Below are positions 25,991 to 34,025 of a stretch of 64,000 nt of DNA, one piece after another. Each line of letters begins with the position of its first letter. The stretch's first letter is position 1. The stretch is from positions 1-64,000 of the forward strand of contig JBILKR010000005.1 in NCBI GenBank assembly GCA_044376575.1. The letters run 5' to 3'. The notes under the pieces were generated by a model, which was given only the letters and a program-made list of their open reading frames with translations, did no database searches and was not told the origin of the DNA. This DNA comes from BA4 sp044376575 (lineage in GTDB: Bacteria; Bacteroidota; Bacteroidia; CAIKAF01). Both the position numbers and the translations under genes were made by a program.

Positions 25991-28534
25991 ATGAAAAAGA
26001 TTTTACATGCTATTGTCTTAGTCATCTTCAGTAATTTGCTGATGGCTCAATCACCTTTTTTTCAATCTACAAATTATGTTGGAGCATTTGCTCCGGCACC
26101 GACTGCAAGATGGACAGATGGTTGGTGTAATTTTGATCCTCAAAATACAAACTATCCAACAGCAACTGTTCAGGTTGTTTCTAATATTTTGACTAATACA
26201 ACATGGACAGCCAATAATGTATATTGGATAAATGATGCTATCATTTATGTTAAACCGGGAGCAACATTAACTATAGAACCGGGAACTATTATCAGAGGAT
26301 CTGGAAAGGGTACGATTTGTGTTGAAAGAGGTGCGAAGATTAATGCACAGGGTACGATAACTCAGCCAATTATCTTTACATCTAATAGCGCAGCGGGTTC
26401 TAGAAATTATGGAAACTGGGGTGGAATTGTTATATGTGGAGCCGCGAGACATAATTTGATTGCCGGACCTAATGCAACTGTTGAAGGTGGTATTGGAGAT
26501 GCTGCATCACAAACTGGTGTACATGGAGGTAATAATGATGATGATTCATCAGGAGTTTTTTCTTATTGCCGAATAGAGTTTAGCGGCATATCTCTAACAG
26601 CGCAGGCAAATTCAGAAATCAACGGTTTGTCTATGTATTCTGTTGGAAAGAAAACAAAAATTGATCACATTCAGGTTTCATACTGTGGTGATGATTCTTT
26701 TGAATGGTTTGGAGGTGCTGTAGATTGCAGATATTTGGTAGCTTTCAGAGGATGGGATGATGAGTTTGATACTGATAATGGATTCAGAGGTAGAATTCAG
26801 TTTGCATTGTCAGTGAGAGATCCTCAAGTTGGAGATCAGTCAGGTTCAAATGGTTTTGAATCAGATAATGATGCATCTGGTTCTTCTAGATGGCCAAAAA
26901 CAAAAGCTGTATTCTCTAATGTTACCCTTGTTGGCCCAATTAATTCTTCAAATCCCGGTTCAATAAATGCAAACTATCGCAGGGCTGCTCATATCAGAAG
27001 AAATAGTGGAATTAATATATTTAATTCTGTTTTTATGGGTTATCCAACAGGTATGTTAATGGATGCAAGAAGAACTGTAACAAACTTCTGTCAGGATACT
27101 TCTTTTTTTCGTCATAATGTTTTTGCAGGTATGAATACCGACTGGACGTTGGCGTCCTCGCCCGTTTCAGATACTTTATGTATGACAAATACTGCCGGTG
27201 TTGGTGCATTTTTCCTTAATGTAAACAACGATAATGATACATTAAATTCAACGGCACAAGTTAACTTGGTTGATCCTTATAATTTATTAAATCCGGATGC
27301 AAGACCTAGTGGTGCTCCATTAAGTTCAGGTGCTGTATTTACAAACTTGTTTTTGTTGCCTTTGGTTGCTCCTCCTGTAGCAACTTTTAATTCTTCAACA
27401 GATACAATTTGTGAAGGCTCATCTATTTCTTTCACATCCTCACAACCATCACAACCTTTTTCAACTTATTCATGGTCAATTACTGGAGGTGCACCATCTT
27501 CTTCTACCAATGCTTCGCCAAATGCAACATTCAATTTGCCAGGCACTTATAGTGTAACTCTTACAGTCTCTAATACTTTGGGTACATCCAGTTCAACTCA
27601 AACTATTGTTGTATTGTCAAATCCAAGTACTCCATCAATTTCTCAGGCAGGGTCAGTACTTAGTATAAATAATACATACAATACATATCAGTGGTATTTG
27701 AATGGGAATCCAATTAATAATGCAAATACACAAACTTTCAATGCTGATACTACAGCCGGCAATTATTCTGTTCAGGTTTCAAATGCATTTGGTTGTACAT
27801 CTACTTCATCTACTTATTCTTATACAACAGGATTAGCAGCATATACGAGCAGTAATAATGCGATATGCGAAGGTAGTTCAATTACTTATACAGCAACGAC
27901 ATCTGGTGCTACTTCTTATAACTGGGTATTTGCTGGCGGTAATCCTTCTTCATCAAATCTTCAGACAGTTACAGTTACATACAACAATTCAGGAACATTT
28001 GCGACTATTCTTTCTGTTAGTCAGGGTTCTAATAATGCATCCAGTAATGGTATAGTTACAGTTTACGATTTGCCTGTTCCTAACATAATCTTAAATGGTA
28101 ATGATCTGTCTTCTTCTCAATCATATGCATCTTATCAGTGGCTGTTAAATGGAACTCCAATTTCTGGAGCCACAAGTTCAACCTATAATGTAACAGTTGA
28201 TGGCGCATATACTTTAGAAGTTATTGATGATAATGGTTGTTCAGGTCAATCAACTGTATATAATTTTTATGCTTCTTTAGAGCAAAATAACTTATCTGGT
28301 GAACTATCATTATATCCAAACCCAGCTTCAGATATTGTTAATGTTACTTTATCTAATGGAGAATTAATTAATGATATAGTAATTATTGACTTAAGCGGAA
28401 AAGTAGTATTTAGTCAGTCTAATATAAATTTATCTTTTTCTGTTATTAATATTGATCAATTCAATGCTGGTGTTTATATTCTTTCTGTAAATGGAAAGAA
28501 TACAAAATCAACTAAAAAATTAATTGTTCAATAA
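25991..28534 (+). CDS. Large surface protein with PKD-like domains and T9SS type A sorting domain
   Basis: An 847-residue exported protein. Signal peptide about 1-20 (ending LLMAQ). The N-terminal module (about 35-455) has a right-handed beta-helix-like pattern: IIYVKPGATLTIEPGTIIRG, then NWGGIVICGAA, DDSFEWFGGAVDCRYLVAF, WDDEFDTDNGFRG and SNGFESDNDASG. This set recurs in Bacteroidota surface proteins encoded beside TonB receptors, sometimes called multidrug transporters in databases without support. About 460-540 and 620-690 are PKD-like (TYSVTLTVSNTLGTSSS; GTFATILSVSQG), each followed by a SYQW/TYQWYLNG Ig-like segment. The T9SS type A domain is about 770-847 (LSLYPNPASDIVNVTL). Function unknown; a ligand-capturing partner of the upstream receptor is plausible. 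Confidence 0.82.
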   Translation: MKKILHAIVLVIFSNLLMAQSPFFQSTNYVGAFAPAPTARWTDGWCNFDPQNTNYPTATVQVVSNILTNTTWTANNVYWINDAIIYVKPGATLTIEPGTIIRGSGKGTICVERGAKINAQGTITQPIIFTSNSAAGSRNYGNWGGIVICGAARHNLIAGPNATVEGGIGDAASQTGVHGGNNDDDSSGVFSYCRIEFSGISLTAQANSEINGLSMYSVGKKTKIDHIQVSYCGDDSFEWFGGAVDCRYLVAFRGWDDEFDTDNGFRGRIQFALSVRDPQVGDQSGSNGFESDNDASGSSRWPKTKAVFSNVTLVGPINSSNPGSINANYRRAAHIRRNSGINIFNSVFMGYPTGMLMDARRTVTNFCQDTSFFRHNVFAGMNTDWTLASSPVSDTLCMTNTAGVGAFFLNVNNDNDTLNSTAQVNLVDPYNLLNPDARPSGAPLSSGAVFTNLFLLPLVAPPVATFNSSTDTICEGSSISFTSSQPSQPFSTYSWSITGGAPSSSTNASPNATFNLPGTYSVTLTVSNTLGTSSSTQTIVVLSNPSTPSISQAGSVLSINNTYNTYQWYLNGNPINNANTQTFNADTTAGNYSVQVSNAFGCTSTSSTYSYTTGLAAYTSSNNAICEGSSITYTATTSGATSYNWVFAGGNPSSSNLQTVTVTYNNSGTFATILSVSQGSNNASSNGIVTVYDLPVPNIILNGNDLSSSQSYASYQWLLNGTPISGATSSTYNVTVDGAYTLEVIDDNGCSGQSTVYNFYASLEQNNLSGELSLYPNPASDIVNVTLSNGELINDIVIIDLSGKVVFSQSNINLSFSVINIDQFNAGVYILSVNGKNTKSTKKLIVQ

Positions 28535-28552
28535 TATTAATTTCTTAATTCT

Positions 28553-28583
28553 AAAGGCGGCATGTTTACATGCCGCCTTTTTT
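28553..28583 (+). terminator. Terminator after the PKD surface protein gene
   Basis: A GC-rich perfect stem (AAAGGCGGCATG pairing with CATGCCGCCTTT) with a run of T, 19 bp after the stop at 28,534. It closes the receptor/surface-protein unit. Confidence 0.9.
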
Positions 28584-28660
28584 ATTATCAATACAATACA
28601 TATTTGCTAAAAATGATAATGCTTTTCGACAAAGGTTGATGTAAAATTGAAGAAAAAAGT

Positions 28661-29026
28661 ATGGAAAATTATATCCTGTTTTTTTATGATGCATCAAAAT
28701 CAAGTCATTTAAAAACCCTGGCATGGATTCAAACTAAATCAGATCATGTAATACCACATGATTTAATGAAAGAACCTATTACGCCCCGCAGACTAGAAGA
28801 GTTGGCAGGGCAGCTGGATTGCACAGCAAGAGACATGGTCAATGAAACCTCCGGCCTGTATATTCAAATGTATTCGGAAAGTGAACTTTCAGAGAATGAC
28901 TGGTTAAAAGTTTTATCACATGAACATCAGATGATTCGCTTACCTATTGCAGTGAAAAATAATAAAGCCGTATTCCTTGATCAGCCATCAGATGCATTAC
29001 ATTTTGAAAAATTACTCTCTTCATAG
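28661..29026 (+). CDS. ArsC-like (arsenate reductase family) protein without catalytic cysteine
   Basis: A 121-residue thioredoxin-fold protein matching the ArsC/Spx family in order: an N-terminal strand ILFFYDASKSSHLKTLAWI, then EPITPRRLEELAGQLDCTARDMVNETS (about 39-65) and RLPIAVKNNKAVF (about 93-105). Canonical ArsC has a catalytic Cys in the first loop (CxxS/T-R); here that loop is ASKSSHLK with no Cys, and the only Cys of the protein is in LDCTARD. Reductase activity is therefore unlikely. It may be a binding or regulatory homologue; similar proteins are annotated as arsenate reductases. No ars genes are nearby. It stands alone between a terminator and the DUF983 gene. Confidence 0.72.
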   Translation: MENYILFFYDASKSSHLKTLAWIQTKSDHVIPHDLMKEPITPRRLEELAGQLDCTARDMVNETSGLYIQMYSESELSENDWLKVLSHEHQMIRLPIAVKNNKAVFLDQPSDALHFEKLLSS

Positions 29027-29066
29027 TTTTGTGATGAATATCACTTTTTAATGCATCTTTTTCATT

Positions 29067-29074
29067 TACATTTG
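29067..29074 (+). promoter_or_regulatory. Candidate -7 element for the DUF983 gene
   Basis: TACATTTG, an exact TAnnTTTG match, 16 bp upstream of the ATG at 29,091, in the 64-bp gap after the ArsC-like gene. No clear -33 TTG. Confidence 0.5.
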
Positions 29075-29090
29075 ATGCAAAATTTAATCA

Positions 29091-29480
29091 ATGTTTTCAT
29101 CTGTTGGAAGTTTACTGTCAATGAAATGTCCGAAGTGTCATGAAGGAGATATCTATATAAATAAGAATTCTTATCATTTATCAACTTCAGGTAAAATGCA
29201 TCAGGCTTGTCCTGTTTGTAATTTAGACTATCAGCCTGAACCCGGCTTTTACTTTGGTGCAGGATACGTAAGTTATGCGATTACCATCGCAATCAGCATT
29301 ATAATTTTTGTATGCTTATATCCTTTTGTAGATTGGTATCGATGGGAAATATATGTTGGAGTAATTTTTGGTGTATTATTGCTTACGTTTCCTTTAATCT
29401 TTAGATATTCGAGGGTAGGGTGGTTGTATATTTTTCACAAATACGATCCTCAGTTTTCAAAAAAGAATTCTACTGAGTAG
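29091..29480 (+). CDS. DUF983 family membrane protein
   Basis: A 129-residue protein of the DUF983 family. It has two CxxC pairs at the N-terminus (MKCPKCHEGD and QACPVCNLDY), a zinc-ribbon-like arrangement, then EPGFYFGAGYVSYAITIAIS and two transmembrane helices (about 58-80 and 86-107). Function is not known. The 3' end overlaps the convergent Smr gene by 11 bp. Confidence 0.88.
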   Translation: MFSSVGSLLSMKCPKCHEGDIYINKNSYHLSTSGKMHQACPVCNLDYQPEPGFYFGAGYVSYAITIAISIIIFVCLYPFVDWYRWEIYVGVIFGVLLLTFPLIFRYSRVGWLYIFHKYDPQFSKKNSTE

Positions 29481-30093
29481 ATAAAACTATTTCCGTTGCT
29501 CCTTTTCCAAACTCAAGGTATGGGGCATCATGAATGGAAATAATATTGTAGTTGCAAACTTCTTTCATGATCTCATTTTTGAGAACCCCCTTTCCCACAC
29601 CATGAATAACGATTAGTCTTTTTATTTTTTTCTTTAATGCATCCTGAATTACTTGATGAAATTTCTTAAGCTGAATTTCAAGTATTTCTCCATTACTTAA
29701 TCGCCTGTAATCATCAATGATTTCTTCAATATGTAAATCAATTACCCATCGTATTTCAGGTTCATTTCCCTTGTTTAATGGTTTTGCTGATTCACCAATA
29801 ATACTGGGATGAACATGAAAGTCTTTATCCTTAACCTTTTTAACTATAGGCTTTTTTTCTTCCCAATTGATTTCTGAATCTTTTAGATTTTTATTGGTGA
29901 TGGTATTTTTACTTTTTTGAGATTGACGCTTTACTTTTTTTATTGCAGAAATCTGTGATTTATATACTTCATTGATTCCGCAGTATATTTCAAGTCCATC
30001 GGTCATTTCCACCCAAACAATATTATCGGAAATCTTTGTAATTACTCCACCTCCTTGATGATTTACAAATTCTATTTGATCTCCCACTTTCAT
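29470..30093 (-). CDS. Smr-domain protein with N-terminal DUF2027-like region
   Basis: A 207-residue protein. From the ATG at 30,093 it begins MKVGDQIEFVNHQGGGVITK, an SH3-like fold start seen in Bacteroidota DUF2027 proteins; 15 upstream codons are open but would cross the rplT terminator region. A lysine-rich linker (about 60-115) leads to the Smr domain (about 120-207) with VIDLHIEEI and LIVIHGVGKGVLK, the DLH and HGxG motifs of MutS2-C/Smr nucleases. It probably acts on nucleic acid; Smr domains can nick DNA or cut RNA. It is shorter than typical DUF2027-Smr proteins, with the middle domain missing. It lies just downstream of the rplT operon. Confidence 0.85.
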   Translation of the reverse strand: MKVGDQIEFVNHQGGGVITKISDNIVWVEMTDGLEIYCGINEVYKSQISAIKKVKRQSQKSKNTITNKNLKDSEINWEEKKPIVKKVKDKDFHVHPSIIGESAKPLNKGNEPEIRWVIDLHIEEIIDDYRRLSNGEILEIQLKKFHQVIQDALKKKIKRLIVIHGVGKGVLKNEIMKEVCNYNIISIHDAPYLEFGKGATEIVLSTQ

Positions 30094-30122
30094 GAATGCA
30101 ATTTCCGTATTTATACCAAAAT

Positions 30123-30153
30123 AAAAAAGGGTTACCATTGGTAACCCTTTTTT
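30123..30153 (-). terminator. Terminator of the thrS-infC-rpmI-rplT operon
   Basis: A perfect 14-bp stem (AAAAAAGGGTTACC and complement, 3-base loop) with T runs, 17 bp after the rplT stop on the minus strand. It also lies only 30 bp before the Smr start, so Smr depends on read-through or on a promoter overlapping the hairpin. Confidence 0.88.
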
Positions 30154-30169
30154 ATTTTAAAAGAAAAAA

Positions 30170-30514
30170 TTATTTCACTTTTTCCACAACGGCCTTGAAG
30201 GCGTCTGGGTTGTTCATGGCTAAATCAGCTAGTGCTTTGCGGTTAAGCTCTACACCGTTACTGTGGATTTTACCCATAAATTCTGAATAACTCATTCCGT
30301 GTTCTCTTACAGCTGCATTGATCCTTTGGATCCAGATGGCCCTGAACGTACGTTTCTTGGCCTTCCTGTCTCTGTAGGCGTAGCCTAAGCCTTTTTCAAC
30401 AGAGTTCTTCGCAACTGTCCACACGTTTTTTCTGCGACCGAAACTACCTTTCGCTAGTTTCAGCACTTTTTTCTTTCTTGCTCTGGAGGCTACCTTGTTT
30501 ACTGAACGTGGCAT
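30170..30514 (-). CDS. rplT: 50S ribosomal protein L20
   Basis: A 114-residue bL20 protein: MPRSVNKVASRARKKKVLKL, GSFGRRKNVWTVAKNSVEKGL, YRDRKAKKRTFRAIWIQRIN and LNRKALADLA are the standard L20 sequence. It binds 23S rRNA early in assembly and in other bacteria represses the rpmI-rplT mRNA. It lies last in the thrS-infC-rpmI-rplT operon, 28 bp after rpmI, and is followed by a terminator. Confidence 0.98.
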   Translation of the reverse strand: MPRSVNKVASRARKKKVLKLAKGSFGRRKNVWTVAKNSVEKGLGYAYRDRKAKKRTFRAIWIQRINAAVREHGMSYSEFMGKIHSNGVELNRKALADLAMNNPDAFKAVVEKVK

Positions 30515-30542
30515 GTTACGTGGTGTTTAATTGATTAATAAA

Positions 30543-30737
30543 TTAATTTAATAGCATAAGTTTAACGTTTTTCTCATCTCCTTTACTTACTAAAGCAAAA
30601 TGAGTTAACGCTCTCTTACGCTTGGTAGATTTCTTTGTTAAGATATGCCTTTTATAAGCATGTTTTCTCTTGATTTTTCCTGAGCCTGTAACGTCAAAAC
30701 GTTTCTTGGCGCTGGAATTTGTTTTCATCTTTGGCAT
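30543..30737 (-). CDS. rpmI: 50S ribosomal protein L35
   Basis: A 64-residue basic protein of the bL35 family: MPKMKTNSSAKKRFDVTGSG then KIKRKHAYKRHILTKKSTKRKR. Length and position between infC and rplT are typical. It is 27 bp downstream of infC. Confidence 0.98.
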   Translation of the reverse strand: MPKMKTNSSAKKRFDVTGSGKIKRKHAYKRHILTKKSTKRKRALTHFALVSKGDEKNVKLMLLN

Positions 30738-30764
30738 TGTAACTTATATTTATGTTATACCTAA

Positions 30765-31322
30765 TTATTTCTTCTTCTTCGGACCAATCATCATGATCAT
30801 CCTTTTTCCTTCCATCAAAGGCAACGATTCTACTTTACCAACTTCTTCCAGTTCATTGGCAAATTTAAGTAGAAGCATTTCACCTTGCTCTTTAAAAACA
30901 ATTGAACGGCCTTTGAAAAATACATAAGCTTTTACTTTGGCACCTTCTGCAAGAAATTTTTTCGCATGATTTAATTTGAAATTAAAGTCATGTTCATCGG
31001 TTTGAGGCCCAAATCTGATTTCTTTAACAATCACTTTGGTAGCCTTGGCCTTTATTTCTTTTTGTTTTCTTTTCTGCTCGTATAAGAACTTCTTATAGTC
31101 GATAATTTTACATACTGGCGGTTCTGCATTTGGAGAGATTTCCACTAAATCCATCCCTGCTTCTTCAGCCATCTTCAATGCCTCTTGAATAGAAACTACA
31201 GTTGATTCTATGCCATCTCCTACAACCCTTACGCGTGGCACACGAATTCTATCGTTAATCTTATGTTCCGGTTCTTTTTGTTTTCTGTTGAACTGAGAAC
31301 CGTATCTCGGCTGCTGTAAAAT
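30765..31322 (-). CDS. infC: Translation initiation factor IF-3, ATT start
   Basis: A 185-residue IF-3. I place the start at ATT (31,322-31,320), not at the internal GTG at 31,241. The frame is open upstream of that GTG and encodes a short basic lead-in, then HKINDRIRVPRVRVVGDG, the conserved IF-3 opening INxxIR, which a GTG start would remove. The N-domain runs to about residue 100 (DLVEISPNAEPPVCKIIDYKKF); the C-domain (about 110-185) has VKEIRFGPQTDEHDFNFK. An AAGGAGGT lies 4 bp before the ATT. In other bacteria infC uses ATT so that IF-3 represses its own translation; the same is inferred here. It begins 15 bp after thrS. Confidence 0.92.
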   Translation of the reverse strand: MLQQPRYGSQFNRKQKEPEHKINDRIRVPRVRVVGDGIESTVVSIQEALKMAEEAGMDLVEISPNAEPPVCKIIDYKKFLYEQKRKQKEIKAKATKVIVKEIRFGPQTDEHDFNFKLNHAKKFLAEGAKVKAYVFFKGRSIVFKEQGEMLLLKFANELEEVGKVESLPLMEGKRMIMMIGPKKKK

Positions 31323-31326
31323 ATCG

Positions 31327-31334
31327 ACCTCCTT
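31327..31334 (-). promoter_or_regulatory. Shine-Dalgarno site deciding the infC start
   Basis: AAGGAGGT on the minus strand, a full match to the anti-Shine-Dalgarno sequence, ends 4 bp before the ATT codon at 31,322 and begins just after the thrS stop. Bacteroidota genes seldom use such sites, so a perfect one at exactly this place strongly supports ATT as the start. Confidence 0.85.
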
Positions 31335-31337
31335 TTT

Positions 31338-33272
31338 TTAATTAAACTTTTCGGCAATACGTTGTTGAACTAATTGTACAAATTCATCAGTGCTGAATGT
31401 GCCTAAATCACCTTTTCCATGTTCTCTCACGGCTACTTTCTGATCGGTTTCTTCTTTCTCACCAATCACAAGCATAAAGGGGATTTTTTTCATTTCATTA
31501 TCCCTGATTTTCTTTCCAATTTTTTCAGAACGATCGTCAAATAGGGTGCGAATGTCGTTATTTTTCAACAAATCAGCAACTTTTTTTGCATAATCATTGA
31601 ATTTGTCGCTGATGGGTAGTATGGCTACCTGTTCAGGAGCCAGCCATAACGGGAAATTTCCACCGCAATGCTCTGTTAGAACAGCAATAAATCGCTCCAG
31701 CGATCCAAATGGAGCACGATGTATCATCACAGGTCTATGTTTTTGATTGTCAGAGCCTGTGTATTCAAGTTCAAAGCGTTCAGGTAAGTTATAATCTACC
31801 TGAATGGTACCCAATTGCCAGCTTCTTCCCAACGCATCTTTCACCATAAAATCAAGCTTTGGTCCATAAAAAGCAGCTTCTCCATATTCAATAATGGTCG
31901 GCAACCCTTTTTCTTTTGCGGCTTCCTGAATATCACGTTCTGCCTTCTCCCAATTCTCCTCACTGCCAATGTATTTTTTACGGTCTTCTTTATCGCGAAG
32001 TGAAACCTGAGCCGTAAAGTCATGAAAATCCAGGGACTTAAATACGTGTAGCACCAAATCAATAACTTTAATAAACTCTTCTTTTACCTGATCCTGGCGA
32101 CAAAAAATATGTGCATCATCCTGAGTAAATCCTCTCACACGGGTTAATCCGTGAAGTTCACCGCTTTGCTCATATCGATATACAGTTCCAAATTCAGCCA
32201 GACGCATCGGTAAATCTTTATATGATTTTGGTTCTGCTTTAAAAATCTCGCAGTGATGCGGACAATTCATCGGTTTCAACATGAACAATTCATCTTCTTC
32301 CGGGGTGTGAATAGGCTGAAAACTATCTTTACCATACTTCTCCCAATGCCCACTGGTTTCGTATAATGTTTTACTTCCGATGTGTGGAGTAACTACCTGC
32401 AAATAACCTGCTTTCTTTTGTGCATCACGCATAAATCGCTCAAGACGTTCTCGCAGGTCAGCTCCTTTGGGCAGCCACAATGGCAATCCTTTTCCTACTT
32501 TCTGACTGAAAGTAAATAGTCCTAATTCCTGTCCGAGTTTGCGGTGATCTCTCTTTTTGGCTTCTTCTAATAATACCAGGTATTCATCAAGTAACTTCTG
32601 CTGAGGGAATGATATTCCGTATATTCGGGTTAATTGTTTATTTTTTTCATCTCCTCTCCAGTACGCACCGGCAACATTCAACAACTTTACAGCTTTTACA
32701 TATCCGGTACTTGGTATGTGACCACCGCGACATAAATCAGTAAACGTTCCCTGATCACAAAATGTAATGTCACCGTCTTCCAGATTTTCAATCAATTCAA
32801 TTTTGAATTCATTGTTTCTTTCCTTGTAGTATTTTAAGGCATCTGCTTTCGAAATTGGATATAAATTGAATGTGTTGTCTTGTGAGGCAAGTTCAAGCAT
32901 CTTTTTCTCAATTTTGTTCAATTCATCTGAGGTGAATGATTGATCTCCAAAATCGATATCATAATAAAATCCATTGTCGATGGATGGTCCTATCGTAAAT
33001 TTTGCATTTGGATAGTAATGCTGAACTGCTTCTGCCAGAATGTGCGCAGATGAATGCCAGAAAGAAGATTTTCCATTTGAATCATCCCACGTCAATAATT
33101 TGAGCGTGCAATCTTTTTCAATCGGCATCGTCGCCTCTTTAATCACACCATTAATTTCTGCCGCCAGCACTTTTTTGGCTAATCCGTGACTGATGCTTTT
33201 TGCTATTTCCATTCCCGTAATTCCGGGTGAAAATTCTCTTACAGTGAGGTCAGGAAAAGTAATCTTAATCAT
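31338..33272 (-). CDS. thrS: Threonyl-tRNA synthetase
   Basis: A 644-residue class II synthetase that charges tRNA-Thr. Domains in order: TGS (about 1-62, MIKITFPDLTVREFSPG), editing SAD domain (about 70-225, HSSAHILAEAVQHYYPNAKF and the CRGGHIP zinc-like motif), catalytic core (about 245-540, with MLKPMNCPHHCEIF, VYRYEQSGELHGLTRVRGF and MIHRAPFGSLERF) and anticodon-binding domain (about 545-644). The Cys-His-His zinc ligands of the active site are all visible. Full length. First gene of the thrS-infC-rpmI-rplT operon, with its own promoter 22 bp upstream. Confidence 0.98.
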   Translation of the reverse strand: MIKITFPDLTVREFSPGITGMEIAKSISHGLAKKVLAAEINGVIKEATMPIEKDCTLKLLTWDDSNGKSSFWHSSAHILAEAVQHYYPNAKFTIGPSIDNGFYYDIDFGDQSFTSDELNKIEKKMLELASQDNTFNLYPISKADALKYYKERNNEFKIELIENLEDGDITFCDQGTFTDLCRGGHIPSTGYVKAVKLLNVAGAYWRGDEKNKQLTRIYGISFPQQKLLDEYLVLLEEAKKRDHRKLGQELGLFTFSQKVGKGLPLWLPKGADLRERLERFMRDAQKKAGYLQVVTPHIGSKTLYETSGHWEKYGKDSFQPIHTPEEDELFMLKPMNCPHHCEIFKAEPKSYKDLPMRLAEFGTVYRYEQSGELHGLTRVRGFTQDDAHIFCRQDQVKEEFIKVIDLVLHVFKSLDFHDFTAQVSLRDKEDRKKYIGSEENWEKAERDIQEAAKEKGLPTIIEYGEAAFYGPKLDFMVKDALGRSWQLGTIQVDYNLPERFELEYTGSDNQKHRPVMIHRAPFGSLERFIAVLTEHCGGNFPLWLAPEQVAILPISDKFNDYAKKVADLLKNNDIRTLFDDRSEKIGKKIRDNEMKKIPFMLVIGEKEETDQKVAVREHGKGDLGTFSTDEFVQLVQQRIAEKFN

Positions 33273-33294
33273 TGCACATTTTGATAATTGGAAA

Positions 33295-33324
33295 CAAAGA
33301 TAAATAAACTGTGCCCATTACAAA
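33295..33324 (-). promoter_or_regulatory. Promoter of the thrS operon
   Basis: On the minus strand a TTTTG is followed 18 bp later by TATCTTTG (33,302-33,295), an exact -7 match, 22 bp before the thrS ATG. Spacing is slightly below the usual 19-21 bp. Confidence 0.65.
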
Positions 33325-33344
33325 AGTGTTTTTAGACAGCTTGA

Positions 33345-34025
33345 TTATTTTAAGGCCAGAATGTAACGAACTGAAATAATTTGTTCGATGTTAGGACTAG
33401 CATCATTGGGAGGAAGTTGCATCAGGTAGCGAATTTGGAATCGATGGATTTTTTGGTAAGCCCATTCCTGTCCAATGGTTAATCGATATCTGCTGATATT
33501 AAATTCATCTGAAGTCAATGGGATCCAGATTTCGTTTTGTGCATATGTGCGAAAAGGTAAATTAGGCCATTTAAAAGTTGCACCAATCATATTTCTGTTA
33601 TCAACAGATGGATAATGAATATCTGGTGCAAAATAATTCTCCCACTCAATTTGTGTTCGGTTCCTGTAATCTAAAGTAAATCGTTTAATGGGATAAGAAA
33701 TATTGATGTCGAAAGAGATACGATGACGCTGTAAAAAATAATCATCTTCTCGTTGATAACGATTATCAAATCGATATTGAACCACTAAACTCAACCATTT
33801 TAGTACTTCATAACTTACAGAGGGTTCTATAAAAATATTTCTTACAAACAGTGAATTTTCGTTTAATCGTATTTCTGATTCAAAGGAAGCACTGAAGTTT
33901 TTTGGTAGTTTTTTTCTAATTTCAAATCCCCACCATGTACCAAAATCATAGGATTGTGCGGCACTTTGAAATGAAAAAAGTACAGAAAATAATATTGTAA
34001 AAAGTGCAGATTTATTTTTAATCAT
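33345..34025 (-). CDS. DUF2490 family outer-membrane protein
   Basis: A 226-residue protein, last gene of the CotH operon. The preferred start MIKNKSALFTILFSVLFSFQSAAQ gives a signal peptide; a cluster of in-frame ATGs up to 34,040 is also possible. The mature part is amphipathic beta strands: TWWGFEIRKKLPKNFSASFESEIRLNE (about 31-57), LSLVVQYRFDNRYQ, RFTLDYRNRTQIEWE, YRLTIGQEWAYQK, HRFQIRYLMQLPP. This matches DUF2490, probably a small outer-membrane beta-barrel. Its start overlaps the stop of the DUF4956 gene by 8 bp, so they are translationally coupled. Role unknown. Confidence 0.8.
   Translation of the reverse strand: MIKNKSALFTILFSVLFSFQSAAQSYDFGTWWGFEIRKKLPKNFSASFESEIRLNENSLFVRNIFIEPSVSYEVLKWLSLVVQYRFDNRYQREDDYFLQRHRISFDINISYPIKRFTLDYRNRTQIEWENYFAPDIHYPSVDNRNMIGATFKWPNLPFRTYAQNEIWIPLTSDEFNISRYRLTIGQEWAYQKIHRFQIRYLMQLPPNDASPNIEQIISVRYILALK

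Noticed and set aside
31241..31243. GTG at 31,241 as the infC start
   Set aside because: It would remove the conserved INDRIR opening of IF-3; the open frame and perfect Shine-Dalgarno site upstream support the ATT at 31,322.
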